Position numbers and translations under genes: made by a program
The notes under the pieces: generated by a model
Database searches by the model: none
What the model was told of the DNA's origin: nothing
What the model saw: only the letters and a program-made list of their open reading frames with translations
Part shown: positions 17,975 to 28,300 of the stretch, one piece after another
How the letters are laid out: the number at the start of each line of letters is the position of its first letter
Numbering within the stretch: position 1 is the stretch's first letter
Origin: Candidatus Babeliales bacterium
GTDB taxonomy: Bacteria; Babelota; Babeliae; Babelales; JACPOV01
NCBI GenBank assembly: GCA_020054235.1
Contig: JAGVLQ010000021.1
Span: forward strand, 1-54,083
Length of the DNA stretch: 54,083 nt
Direction: 5' to 3'

Positions 17975-18748
17975 TTACAATGAACTCTGAACAATATCTT
18001 TAAGGGTAAATTTAGGACGATTGTTTTTTTGAAAATCAAGCTTTTCATCAATGAAAATTAAGATTTCTTTAACTCCCTTATGAGCAAGCTCTTTCATAGC
18101 CTGCACACGATCCCAGCCAATCGGCTCCTTTTCACCACAACCTTGAAGCTCTATAATATCACCACGACGATTCATAACAAAATTAAAATCCGCATCACCA
18201 TTACTATCTTCCACAAAATCAATGTCCAGCATAGAAATTCCTTTGATAATTCCAACGGAAACTGCCGCAAGTTCTTGTTGAATAATTGGTTTTTCAATAA
18301 GCCCCTTTTTGAGCCATTTTTGTTCTGCAAGAGAGAGCGCAGCAAAAGCACCATTTATACATGCCGTGCGGGTACCACCATCTGCTTGGATCACATCACA
18401 GTCAACATGAATAGTACGTTCCGTTGGTATATCATTTAAATTTACAATAGATCTTAGACAGCGACCAATAAGACGTGAAATCTCAACAGAACGCTCATTA
18501 CGCTTTCCCATTGATTCTCGTTCGGTACGAACTTGAGTAGAAGAAGGCAAAAGAGCATAGGAGGCCGTCAGCCACCATTTGTTTTTGTTCCGCATAAAAA
18601 GAGGTACGGAAGGTGCAAGTGAAACGGCACATAAAACCTTCGTATTACCGATTTCAAATAATACGGAACCATCTGCATTACCAGATAACTCTGTTGTCAT
18701 ATGGAGAGGTCGCAATTGATCATGCGCTCGTTTGTAACTGCGAGGCAT
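17975..18748 (-). CDS. rph: Ribonuclease PH
   Basis: RNase PH trims tRNA 3' ends using phosphate. The 257-residue protein shows DQLRPLHMTTELSGNADGSV, GNTKVLCAVS, RTERESMGKRNERSVEISR, and the phosphate-binding region DVIQADGGTRTACINGAFAA. It starts two bases after the pnp stop, so two related phosphorolytic nucleases are made from one transcript. The canonical RNase PH start RxDGR is replaced by SYKRAHDQLRP. Confidence 0.95.
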   Translation of the reverse strand: MPRSYKRAHDQLRPLHMTTELSGNADGSVLFEIGNTKVLCAVSLAPSVPLFMRNKNKWWLTASYALLPSSTQVRTERESMGKRNERSVEISRLIGRCLRSIVNLNDIPTERTIHVDCDVIQADGGTRTACINGAFAALSLAEQKWLKKGLIEKPIIQQELAAVSVGIIKGISMLDIDFVEDSNGDADFNFVMNRRGDIIELQGCGEKEPIGWDRVQAMKELAHKGVKEILIFIDEKLDFQKNNRPKFTLKDIVQSSL

Positions 18749-18750
18749 AA

Positions 18751-20841
18751 TTAACCTTTATTATTATTTAGAATTTTTAAGCGAACTCTTCCCGTTGAGG
18801 AATCATAATCAATAACTTCAACAGTAATCGCTGAATCAGAAGGATAATCCTTTGCTAAATGTGGCTGCCTTGCACGATCAATAGTAGAAATATGTACTAA
18901 ACCATCAAGTCCTGGAGCAATCTCAACAAAAATACCAAAATCAGCAATACGTTTTACTTTTCCAGCAAATACTGAACCTGACACAATCTGACCACCTAAA
19001 ATTTTAATCCAATCAATGGCCATATCAAGCTTAGGACCTGGCTGTCCATATACCTTAACAGTACCATCATCTTCAATATCAATTTGTGTAGTAGTTTTTT
19101 CAATAATTTCTTTAATAACTTTTCCACCGGAACCAATAATCGCACCGATCTTTTCAGTTGGAACCTTGAAGGTAACAACTTTTGGAACAAGAGCAGACAA
19201 GGTAGGACTTGGCGAAGTCATTACTTTTTGCATCTCACCTAAGATAAATAAACGACCATCTCGAGCTTGTTTTAAAGCTTTTTGAAAAACTTCTTTAGGT
19301 AACCCACCTTTATATTTTATATCCATTTGAATAGCAGTAATACCATCCTGAGTACCCGTAACTTTAAAATCCATAAGGCCATAGGCATCTTCATTGCCGG
19401 TAATATCGGTAATTGCTTGAAAACGATCATCGGGAGATTGCAAAAGACCCATAGCAACGCCACTAACCATTTTTTTTATTGGAACACCTGCATTCATTAA
19501 TGCCATAGTAGCAGCACAGGTAGTCGCCATAGAAGTAGATCCATCAGATTCTAAAATATCTACGACAATACGTACCGTATAAGGAAAGACATCATTTGCT
19601 GGTAAAACATGCTCTATTGCAGAAGCTGCTAAATAACCATGCCCAACTTCTCTTCTACCTGGTCCACGAATAGGTCGAACTTCACCAGCTGAAAATGGTG
19701 GGAAATTATAATGCAACATAAATGTTTTTTCAGTCGTGTTTCCCATCAAATCTTCTACTTGTTGCTGATCTTGTCCACCACCAAGAGTAACACTAGCAAG
19801 AGCTTGTGTTCTTCCACGTTTGAACAATGATGAACCATGAGTAAATGGCAAAAGTCCAACGTCAACAGAAATTGGCCGCACTTTATCAAAAGGTCGACCA
19901 TCAGTCCGTTTATTCATTTCAAAAATTTGATCGCTTACTTTTTGCGCAAAAACCTTTTCATACATATATTCTATAAAATTTTCGGCAACACCATTCTCAA
20001 GAATTTCTGCTTCTTGTTGTTTGAGAAACTCATTTTTTAAAGCAGAAATTGCAGCAGAACGTTCAACTTTATCAGAAACAAAAACAGTTTTGATTCTCTC
20101 TTGATTTAAAAAGGCTTCTGCTTTATTTCGATACTTTTCCCATTCTGGGGCTTCGTTGAGAGCCTCTTTCTGAATTTGTAATTCTTTTTGAATTTCAAGT
20201 TGCCACTCAACTTGCCTTTTTATTTTTTCATGCGCTTTAAAAAGAATATCAACAAATTGGTCTTCTGAAACTTCATTCAGACTACCTTCAACCATGTTAA
20301 TACCTTCGTACGTTCCAGCAACGACGAGACGAACATCTGACTCTTGTGCCTGTTGATACGTAGGATTAAATATCCATTCACCTCCAACACGCGCAACTTC
20401 AACAGCACCAACAGGACCCATAAAAGGAATTGGTGAAATCGATAGCGCTATGGAAGTAGCTATTAATGAAATGGTACTTGGCATATGTTCTTTATCAACA
20501 GAATAAACAGTCGCAAGCACCTGAACTTGATTAAAATATATTTCCGGAAATAAAGGGCGAATTGCACGATCAATTAAACGACTCGTCAAAACTTCTTTAT
20601 CAGTAGATTTTCCTTCCCGCTTGAAATAACCTCCAGGTATTTTTCCTGCAGCCGAAAATTGTTCACGATAGTCAACTGAAAGCGGCAAGAAGCCTGGAAA
20701 ATCTTTTGTTGGTTCAGATACAACCGTAGCAAGAACTACCGTCCCACCATGCTTAAACCAAGCTGCTCCATGAGCTTGTTGAGCAACTTTACCAAGTTCA
20801 ACTTCATAACCAAAATCGGGTAATGTAAATTTTTTTACCAT
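18751..20841 (-). CDS. pnp: Polyribonucleotide nucleotidyltransferase (PNPase)
   Basis: PNPase degrades mRNA phosphorolytically and is a degradosome core. The two RNase PH-like domains are visible (GTVVLATVVSEP and later GRTQALASVTLGG). Between them is the helical region; then come RGPGRREVGHG, the catalytic GTQDGITAIQMDIKYKG, the KH domain with IGSGGKVIKEI (about 564-574), and the S1 domain GKVKRIADFGIFVEI with GLDGLVHIS. The length of 696 residues is normal. It lies downstream of rpsO, as in most bacteria, with AGGA about ten bases before the ATG. Confidence 0.97.
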   Translation of the reverse strand: MVKKFTLPDFGYEVELGKVAQQAHGAAWFKHGGTVVLATVVSEPTKDFPGFLPLSVDYREQFSAAGKIPGGYFKREGKSTDKEVLTSRLIDRAIRPLFPEIYFNQVQVLATVYSVDKEHMPSTISLIATSIALSISPIPFMGPVGAVEVARVGGEWIFNPTYQQAQESDVRLVVAGTYEGINMVEGSLNEVSEDQFVDILFKAHEKIKRQVEWQLEIQKELQIQKEALNEAPEWEKYRNKAEAFLNQERIKTVFVSDKVERSAAISALKNEFLKQQEAEILENGVAENFIEYMYEKVFAQKVSDQIFEMNKRTDGRPFDKVRPISVDVGLLPFTHGSSLFKRGRTQALASVTLGGGQDQQQVEDLMGNTTEKTFMLHYNFPPFSAGEVRPIRGPGRREVGHGYLAASAIEHVLPANDVFPYTVRIVVDILESDGSTSMATTCAATMALMNAGVPIKKMVSGVAMGLLQSPDDRFQAITDITGNEDAYGLMDFKVTGTQDGITAIQMDIKYKGGLPKEVFQKALKQARDGRLFILGEMQKVMTSPSPTLSALVPKVVTFKVPTEKIGAIIGSGGKVIKEIIEKTTTQIDIEDDGTVKVYGQPGPKLDMAIDWIKILGGQIVSGSVFAGKVKRIADFGIFVEIAPGLDGLVHISTIDRARQPHLAKDYPSDSAITVEVIDYDSSTGRVRLKILNNNKG

Positions 20842-20882
20842 TCGTATAAATCCTATACCTAAGGAACAAGCGGTTAATTAAA

Positions 20883-21146
20883 TTATCCTCTAATATTTAA
20901 TCGCTGTATAAGTTCTTTGCATGCCGCAGAATCTGTTTTTTCTAAATAATTCAATAATTTTCGTCGTTGCGCAACCATAATAGTCAAACCACGACGAGAG
21001 GAAAAATCTTTAGGAAATTTTTTAAAATGATCTCCTAAAGCAATTATTTTATCCGTTAACAAAGCAATTTGAACCGCTGTTGATCCAGTGTCATTTTCGC
21101 TTTTTTTAAATTCTTTTATAATTGTTTCTTTTGATTTATATACCAT
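20883..21146 (-). CDS. rpsO: 30S ribosomal protein S15
   Basis: S15 binds 16S rRNA early in 30S assembly. The 87-residue protein includes DTGSTAVQIALLTDKIIAL, HFKKFPKDFSSRRGLTIMVAQRRKLLNYL, and IQRLNIRG at the end, all canonical. I chose the ATG at 21146 (MVYKSKETI); an in-frame codon at 21164 adds six non-conserved residues. It lies between tRNA-Val and pnp and is probably cotranscribed with both. Confidence 0.96.
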   Translation of the reverse strand: MVYKSKETIIKEFKKSENDTGSTAVQIALLTDKIIALGDHFKKFPKDFSSRRGLTIMVAQRRKLLNYLEKTDSAACKELIQRLNIRG

Positions 21147-21182
21147 AAAATCCCACTTAATCAAACTTGATTTAACATCTAT

Positions 21183-21257
21183 TGGTAGGCGCGAGCGGAT
21201 TTGAACCGCTGACCCCTGCTACGTCAAAGCAGTGCTCTGCCACTGAGCTACGCGCCT
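21183..21257 (-). tRNA. tRNA-Val (GAC)
   Basis: A full cloverleaf is seen: acceptor AGGCGCG/CGCGCCT, anticodon loop TTGACGT with GAC, T-loop TTCAAAT, and an encoded CCA. Its first ten bases are also the last codons and stop of rpoC (21248-21257). Confidence 0.93.
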
Positions 21258-24200
21258 TTAGCTTCACGTTTATTGCTCTTATTTTTTGACTGTTCAATCA
21301 CTGCCATTTCTTGCGCGCGAGCTTCTTTGTCTAACTCTGATTCATCATCACCCAAATATTTAAATTTATATGACTTAATACCGGTACCTGCTGGTATCAG
21401 TCTACCAATAATAACGTTTTCTTTTAAGCCATACAAGTTATCGACGGTTCCTGAAATTGCAGCTTCGGCTAAAATCTTTGTTGTTTCCTGGAATGATGCT
21501 GCAGAAATAAAGCTTTCAGTATCAAGAGAGGCAAGTGTAATACCCATCAACGTTGGTTTTGCAGAAGCAACTTTTTTTCCTTCTGCTTGCAATAATGCAT
21601 TCACGGATTTAAAGTGAATTCTGTCAACGCGATCACCTATCAAGAAGTCTGAATTGCCGGAATCAACAATGCGAACTTTTCGCAACATTTGACGAACGAT
21701 TAATTCAATATGCCGGTCATTGATAGTGATTCCCTGTAACATATAAATTTCTTGAATATGATTCACCAAATATCTTTGAAGCGTTTCTGGCCCCAAAATT
21801 CTCAAAATATCATGTAAAACAGGCGTTCCAGTAGTCAACTGATCACCAGCATTAACCTTATCCCCATTAACAACATTTAATTGTTTACCACGAGGAATAA
21901 AATAATCAAATGTTTCATAGGCATTGACAACAGATATTTTACGTAACCCTCTATGAATACCACCAAAAACAATTTCACCTTCAATATCTGATATAATAGC
22001 TGGATCCTTAGGAACACGGGCTTCAAACAACTCTGCAATTCTTGGTAACCCACCAGCAATATCTTTTGTTTTGAAAGTTTCGCGAGGAATTTTAACTAAA
22101 ATATCCCCAACTTGAACTTCCTGCCCATTTTCTACGGCAAGATAAGAACCAGTTGGCAGATAGTATTGCGCAAGTTCTTCATCATTTTTATCGGTAATGC
22201 TTAATGATGGCTGATATTTTTCACCGCGATGTTCTAAAACAATTTTATTTGATTTATTTGTTGCTTCTTCAAAAACTGTTTGAACAGTAACATTATTAAG
22301 CAAGTCAATATAATTTACCTTACCCGCTTTCTCAGTAATAATTACCGTAGCGTTAGCATCCCATTCAGCAAGTTTAGTTCCTGAAGTAACTTCTTGTTTT
22401 TCTTGAACAAGAAGAATAGACCCATATTCTAAATTATTATGTTGAAGTTCTCGTCCATCTTCAGAAATGATAACAAGCGAAGCTTTTCGACTCATAACAA
22501 TTGTTTTGTTATCGCGACTCGTAACGGTACGTACACCTCGCAACTGAATAACACCATTATGTTTTGCAACAATAGATGATTGTTCCGCAGCACCGCTGGC
22601 AATACCACCAATGTGGAATGTTCTCATGGTAAGCTGTGTACCAGGTTCACCAATAGATTGCGCTGCAATAATACCAACCGTAGTACCGACATCAACAATC
22701 TGACCTTTTGAAAGATCCATACCATAACAAAGCGTACAAACACCACGTTTTGCATGACAAACTAAAGTAGACCGCACCGGTAATTTTTTTAGCGCTGAAT
22801 TTGCTATCTTATTAATATCTTCTCTATCAACAAGATCACCTTGTTTGAATAATAATTCCCCTGAAACAGGATCTTTTACGTCAGCAGCAACAACACGACC
22901 AAATGAACGATTTGAAAGAGGATTAATAATGTCACCACCTTCTTTTAGATCCTCCAGCTCAAAATATGCCATGGTTTTGCAATCTTTAATACTTACTACG
23001 ACATCTTGAGCAACATCCACAAGTCGTCGTGTTAGGTAACCAGAGTTTGCTGTTTTTAGAGCTGTATCGGCTTGACCTTTACGCGCACCGTGGGTAGAAA
23101 TAAAGTATTCAAAAACACTTAAACCATCCTTAAAATTACTTTTAACAGGTGTTTCCATAATTTCACCTGAAGGTTTGGCCATTAAACCACGCATACCAAC
23201 AAGCTGTTTAATCTGATCTTTAGAACCACGCGCACCTGATTCAAGCATCATAAAAATAGGATTGAATGGTTTAAATTCTTTATCCTTATTGGCAAAAGCT
23301 TTCTGATTTTCTTGTTCTAAATCCTTGGTAACCTCAGCTGCAACATCTGCCGTAGCATGACCCCAAACAGAAAGAACTTTATTATAACGCTCACCATTCG
23401 TTATAACACCATCCATATACATTTTTTCAACGCGCGTAACTTCCTTTTCAGCTTTTTTAACTAATTCATTTTTAGTTGAAGGAACAATCAAGTTTCCTAA
23501 AGAGAATGAAATTCCTCCAGAAGTTGAATAGTAAAAACCAAGCTTTTTAATATTATCCAAGCATTTGACTGTAGCGTCATTGCCAAAACGATAGTATATT
23601 TTTTCAATCATTTTATTAAGATCGCTACGTTTAAGAACCTTGTTTATCCAATAAAACTCAGAACCTTCTGGTAGGGCATCATATAATAAAACTCGACCAA
23701 CAGTAGTTTCTACAATTTCATTGTTAGACAAGCGAACTTTAATACGGGCATGTAATACAGCTTGACCAAATTGAAAAGCTGAAATTACTTCTTTTATGCT
23801 TGCAAAAACAATTCCCTCACCCTTAGCATTACAACGAACTTTGGACATATAATGCAATCCAAGAACCATATCTTGAGAAGGAACAGCAGGTGAACGACCA
23901 TTTGCAACCGACAAAATATTTTTGGTAGAAAGCATAAGGTTTTCACATTCAATCACAGCATTATCGCTCAAAGGAACGTGCACCGACATAGTATCACCAT
24001 CAAAGTCAGCGTTAAAAGCAGAACAAACCAGTGGATGAATTTTGATAGCCTTACCATCAACTAGAATAGGGTAAAATGCTTGAACACCTAATCTGTGTAA
24101 AGTAGGAGCACGGTTTAAAATAACAGGTCTGTTTCTTACTACATCTTCCAAAACATCCCAGACTTCTGGAACTGATTCTTCAACCATGCGTTTTGCTACA

Positions 24201-25393
24201 CGCAAGTTAGGTGCAAGTTCTCGTTCAATCAAACCTGCATAAATATAAGGTTTGAATAACTCTAGGGCCATAACTTTAGGCAAACCACATTGATCCATCC
24301 GTAGCTTAGGGTCAACAACAATAACTGAACGTCCAGAATAATCAACACGTTTTCCTAATAAATTTTGACGGAAACGACCATGCTTACCTCGCAACATCTC
24401 ACTTAATGACTTCAACGGCCGCTTATTGGAACCACGAACAGCTTGACCACGGCGACCATTATCAATTAATGCATCAACCGATTCTTGTAACATTCGTTTT
24501 TCATTACGAACAATTACCGTAGGAGCTTCAATTTCAAGCAAACGCTGCAAACGAATATTTCTATTCAAAACACGGCGGTACAATTCATTTAAATCAGAAC
24601 TAGCAAAACGTCCTCCTTCAAGAGCAACTAAAGGTCGCAAGTCTGGAGGTAGAACCGGCAACACATTCATAATCATCCATGACGGATTTATATTAGCTTG
24701 TTTTAAACCAGAAAGCACTTTAATGCGTCGCATTATTTTATGGCGAGAAGCAACCGCAGTCATTTTTTCATATTCTTGCTGTTGATTTGCGATTTCTAAA
24801 TCTAGATCCAGTCTTGCTAATATCAAACGAATAGCTTCAGCTCCAATTTCTGCACTAAAATTAATATCAGCAGGGTGAGTCTCAATATATTGTTCATATT
24901 CAGCATGTGTTAACAAGGTACGCTGAACATAGGGCGAATTACCCTGATTAATTACCATATACGCATCAAAGTAGATAACCCGCTCTAAATCCTTAATAGG
25001 CATATCCATAATTAAACTAAGATAACTTGGAATACCTTTTAAGAACCAAATATGGCAAACTGGCGCAACAAGTTCAATATGTCCCATTCGTTCACGACGA
25101 ACTCGAGATTGAATTACCTCTACACCACATTTTTCACAGGTAACTCCTCTATGCTTCATGCGCTTGTATTTTCCACAATTACATTCCCAATCCTTTTGAG
25201 GACCGAAAATTCGTGCACAAAATAATCCGTCGCGCTCAGGCTTCAAAGTACGATAATTGATGGTTTCAATTTTTTTCACTTCACCATACGAAAGTGATCG
25301 AATTTTTTCAGCAGAAGAAAGTCCTAATTGAATTGCATTAAACTTTGCAGCGCTAATATATTCTCTGAAGCGTTCTAGAATTTGATTACTCAC
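21248..25393 (-). CDS. rpoC: RNA polymerase beta' subunit
   Basis: This is the catalytic subunit. The N-terminal zinc site ([19 protein letters not shown]), the Mg2+ motif NADFDGDTM, the trigger-loop region and the second zinc site ([11 protein letters not shown]) are all present. The length of 1381 residues is standard, with no large insertion. I chose the GTG at 25393 because AAGGAGG stands seven bases upstream and [16 protein letters not shown] fits the family; an in-frame ATG at 25426 lies deep inside rpoB. The GTG overlaps the rpoB end by eight bases. The last three codons and stop form the 5' end of tRNA-Val. Confidence 0.97.
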   Translation of the reverse strand: MSNQILERFREYISAAKFNAIQLGLSSAEKIRSLSYGEVKKIETINYRTLKPERDGLFCARIFGPQKDWECNCGKYKRMKHRGVTCEKCGVEVIQSRVRRERMGHIELVAPVCHIWFLKGIPSYLSLIMDMPIKDLERVIYFDAYMVINQGNSPYVQRTLLTHAEYEQYIETHPADINFSAEIGAEAIRLILARLDLDLEIANQQQEYEKMTAVASRHKIMRRIKVLSGLKQANINPSWMIMNVLPVLPPDLRPLVALEGGRFASSDLNELYRRVLNRNIRLQRLLEIEAPTVIVRNEKRMLQESVDALIDNGRRGQAVRGSNKRPLKSLSEMLRGKHGRFRQNLLGKRVDYSGRSVIVVDPKLRMDQCGLPKVMALELFKPYIYAGLIERELAPNLRVAKRMVEESVPEVWDVLEDVVRNRPVILNRAPTLHRLGVQAFYPILVDGKAIKIHPLVCSAFNADFDGDTMSVHVPLSDNAVIECENLMLSTKNILSVANGRSPAVPSQDMVLGLHYMSKVRCNAKGEGIVFASIKEVISAFQFGQAVLHARIKVRLSNNEIVETTVGRVLLYDALPEGSEFYWINKVLKRSDLNKMIEKIYYRFGNDATVKCLDNIKKLGFYYSTSGGISFSLGNLIVPSTKNELVKKAEKEVTRVEKMYMDGVITNGERYNKVLSVWGHATADVAAEVTKDLEQENQKAFANKDKEFKPFNPIFMMLESGARGSKDQIKQLVGMRGLMAKPSGEIMETPVKSNFKDGLSVFEYFISTHGARKGQADTALKTANSGYLTRRLVDVAQDVVVSIKDCKTMAYFELEDLKEGGDIINPLSNRSFGRVVAADVKDPVSGELLFKQGDLVDREDINKIANSALKKLPVRSTLVCHAKRGVCTLCYGMDLSKGQIVDVGTTVGIIAAQSIGEPGTQLTMRTFHIGGIASGAAEQSSIVAKHNGVIQLRGVRTVTSRDNKTIVMSRKASLVIISEDGRELQHNNLEYGSILLVQEKQEVTSGTKLAEWDANATVIITEKAGKVNYIDLLNNVTVQTVFEEATNKSNKIVLEHRGEKYQPSLSITDKNDEELAQYYLPTGSYLAVENGQEVQVGDILVKIPRETFKTKDIAGGLPRIAELFEARVPKDPAIISDIEGEIVFGGIHRGLRKISVVNAYETFDYFIPRGKQLNVVNGDKVNAGDQLTTGTPVLHDILRILGPETLQRYLVNHIQEIYMLQGITINDRHIELIVRQMLRKVRIVDSGNSDFLIGDRVDRIHFKSVNALLQAEGKKVASAKPTLMGITLASLDTESFISAASFQETTKILAEAAISGTVDNLYGLKENVIIGRLIPAGTGIKSYKFKYLGDDESELDKEARAQEMAVIEQSKNKSNKREAKGA

Positions 25394-28300
25394 TGACTTC
25401 CTCCTTGCCTGTCCTAAACAAATCAACCCTTAAACCTAAACTTTGCAATTCTTTAATTAATACATTAAATGATTCTGGTAATCCTGGCGCAGGAACTTTT
25501 TCACCACTTACAATTGCATCATATACTTTCGGTCGACCATTCACATCATCTGATTTGTAAGTCAACATTTCTTGTAATGTATATGCTGCACCATAAGCTT
25601 CAAGAGCCCATACTTCCATCTCACCAAAACGCTGACCACCCATTTGAGCTTTACCACCTAATGGCTGTTGCGTTACTAATGAGTATGGTCCAACAGAACG
25701 AGCATGCAACTTATCATCGACCATATGATTTAATTTCATCATATAAATAGATCCGACCGTAACAGGCTGATCAAAATATTCACTTGTTCTACCATCTCGA
25801 ACCATAAATGAACCAGTAAATGGTAAATTAAGATCTTCAAGCAATGGTTTAATATCATGATCAAAATTCGCACCATCAAAAACAGGCGATTTGAATTGCA
25901 TACCATCTGAAGCAGTTCTAACTGCTAGTTTTTGAAGACCATCTTCTCCATATAATTCTTCATAGGAATCTATTAAAGCTGAACCATAATATTCTGACAA
26001 ATAATTTTTTATTTTATCAGACGACATCTGATTAAGCATTTTTTCTAATTGTTTACCGATTTGACGTCCCGCTAGTCCAAGTACTGTTTCAAGTATCTGT
26101 CCCACGTTCATACGTGAAGGAACACCTAATGGATTAAGAACAATATCAACAGGCGTTCCATCTTCCATATATGGCATATCTTCTCGAGGAACAATTATAG
26201 AAACAACACCCTTGTTTCCATGGCGTCCCGCCAATTTATCACCAACAGCAACATGACGTTTTGATGCAATATAAACTTTAACCATTTTAATAACACCAGA
26301 AGGAAGAGGATCACCTTTTTTCAAACGATTAATTCGCTCTTCTTTTAATCCAGCAAGAATTCTTCGTTGATTTTCTAACGATGTTTTAATGCGGCTAATA
26401 GTATCATTTATACCTTTATCACTCGCCTTAAGTGATAATAATTCAACTAATGGAATCTCTTGGAGGTTCTTCTTATCAAATTTCTTATTTTTCAATAAGC
26501 TTGATGAAACCTTTCCTGAAGGTTCATTTCCGGCAAGTTCATTAATAATTTTAGTGCGCACCATCTCATCTAAGAAATTCAAATGATCTTTGAATTCACT
26601 TTCAAGCTGAGCTGTTTTTTGTGCAACAATTTCTTTGTAACGTTTATCTTTTCTGATACCACTACGAGAAAATACTTTTACATCAACAACTGTTCCTTCA
26701 ATGCCTGGCGGAACACGAAGCGATGTATCTCGCACCTCACGTGCTTTCTCGCCAAATATTGCGCGTAATAATTTTTCCTCAGGAGAATATTGAATATCAC
26801 CTTTCAGTGTTACTTTACCAACTAAAATATCACCAGGTTTAACTCGTGTACCCGTAAGGACAATACCGTCTTCATCTAAACATGACAATGCCGCTTCACT
26901 TACATTTGGCACATCTTTGGTAATTTCTTCAGGTCCAAGTTTGGTATCTCGGGCATCAACAACATATTCATCAATATGCACCGATGTTAAAGCATCATCA
27001 GCTACGAGCCTCTTGCTAAGAACAATAGCATCCTCAAAGTTATAGCCGTGCCATGGCATAAATGCAACTAATAAATTTTGACCTAACGCTAATTCACCAG
27101 AAGATATTGCTGCACCGTTTGTTAAAATATCACCTGCCTTAATAATATCACCACGCTTAACACAAGGTGTATGATGAATCCAAGTACTATAACTCGAACG
27201 TTGAAACTTCCGCAATGTATAAGTATCTATACCTTGAGAAATCCAATCTTCAATATTACCAAACTCTGATTCATCAACGCGAATAATAATTTTTTCAGAA
27301 GAAACATATTCGACCACGCCAGGCCTCTTGGCAACTATAACTGCACCAGAAGATTTACTGATTTCCTTTTCCATTCCTGTAGCTACAATAGGAGCTTTAC
27401 ATTTGATAAGTGGAACAGCTTGACGTTGCATGTTTGATCCCATAAGTGCACGCGTAGCGTCATCATGCTCCAAAAATGGAATTAATGCGGTTGAAACAGA
27501 GACTAGCTGTTTAGGTGATAAATCAACGTAATTGATTTTTTCAGATTCAGCATATAAAAAGTTGCCTTCATGTCGAGCAACAACCGTATCATTTTTTATT
27601 TTTCTAGATTTATGGTCAACGGCATCAGCTTGAGCAATATATTTTTCAGTTTCCTGGAAAGCATCAAGAAAAACAACATCATCTTTTATGCTTGATTTAT
27701 CAACAGGACGATATGCTGTTTCAATAAAACCTAAATCATTAACCATTGCATAGGTAGCAAGAGATGAAATCAAACCAATTGTTTGACCTTCGGGTGTTTC
27801 AATTGGACAAATACGCCCATAGTGCGACGTATGTACATCTCGAATTTCATAAGTAGCACGATCTTTTAATACACCGCCGGGCCCAAGAGCAGAAAGACGT
27901 CGTTTATGAGCAATCTCAGATAATGGATTCGTTTGGTCCATAAATTGAGAGAGTTGACCCGTACCAAAAAACTCACGCAATACTGCACTTAATGGCTTTA
28001 TATTCAAAAGATCTTGCGGCATTAAAGCACTATGCATTTCTTGTGTTCTAAAACGCTCTTTAACAATTCGCTCAATTCGTAAAAAACCCAGGTAAATTTG
28101 ATTGGTCAATAATTCACCAACTAAGCGAACTCTTCGATTGCCAAGATGATCGATATCATCCAATTCACCTTCACCAAGTTCTCGTAAATTAACAAGATAA
28201 CGAACAGCCCCAATAATATCATCGCGTGTAAGGGTATGTACCTCTTCCGAAATTGATAATCCTAATTTTCTATTAATACGGATTCGCCCAACACGTGTTA

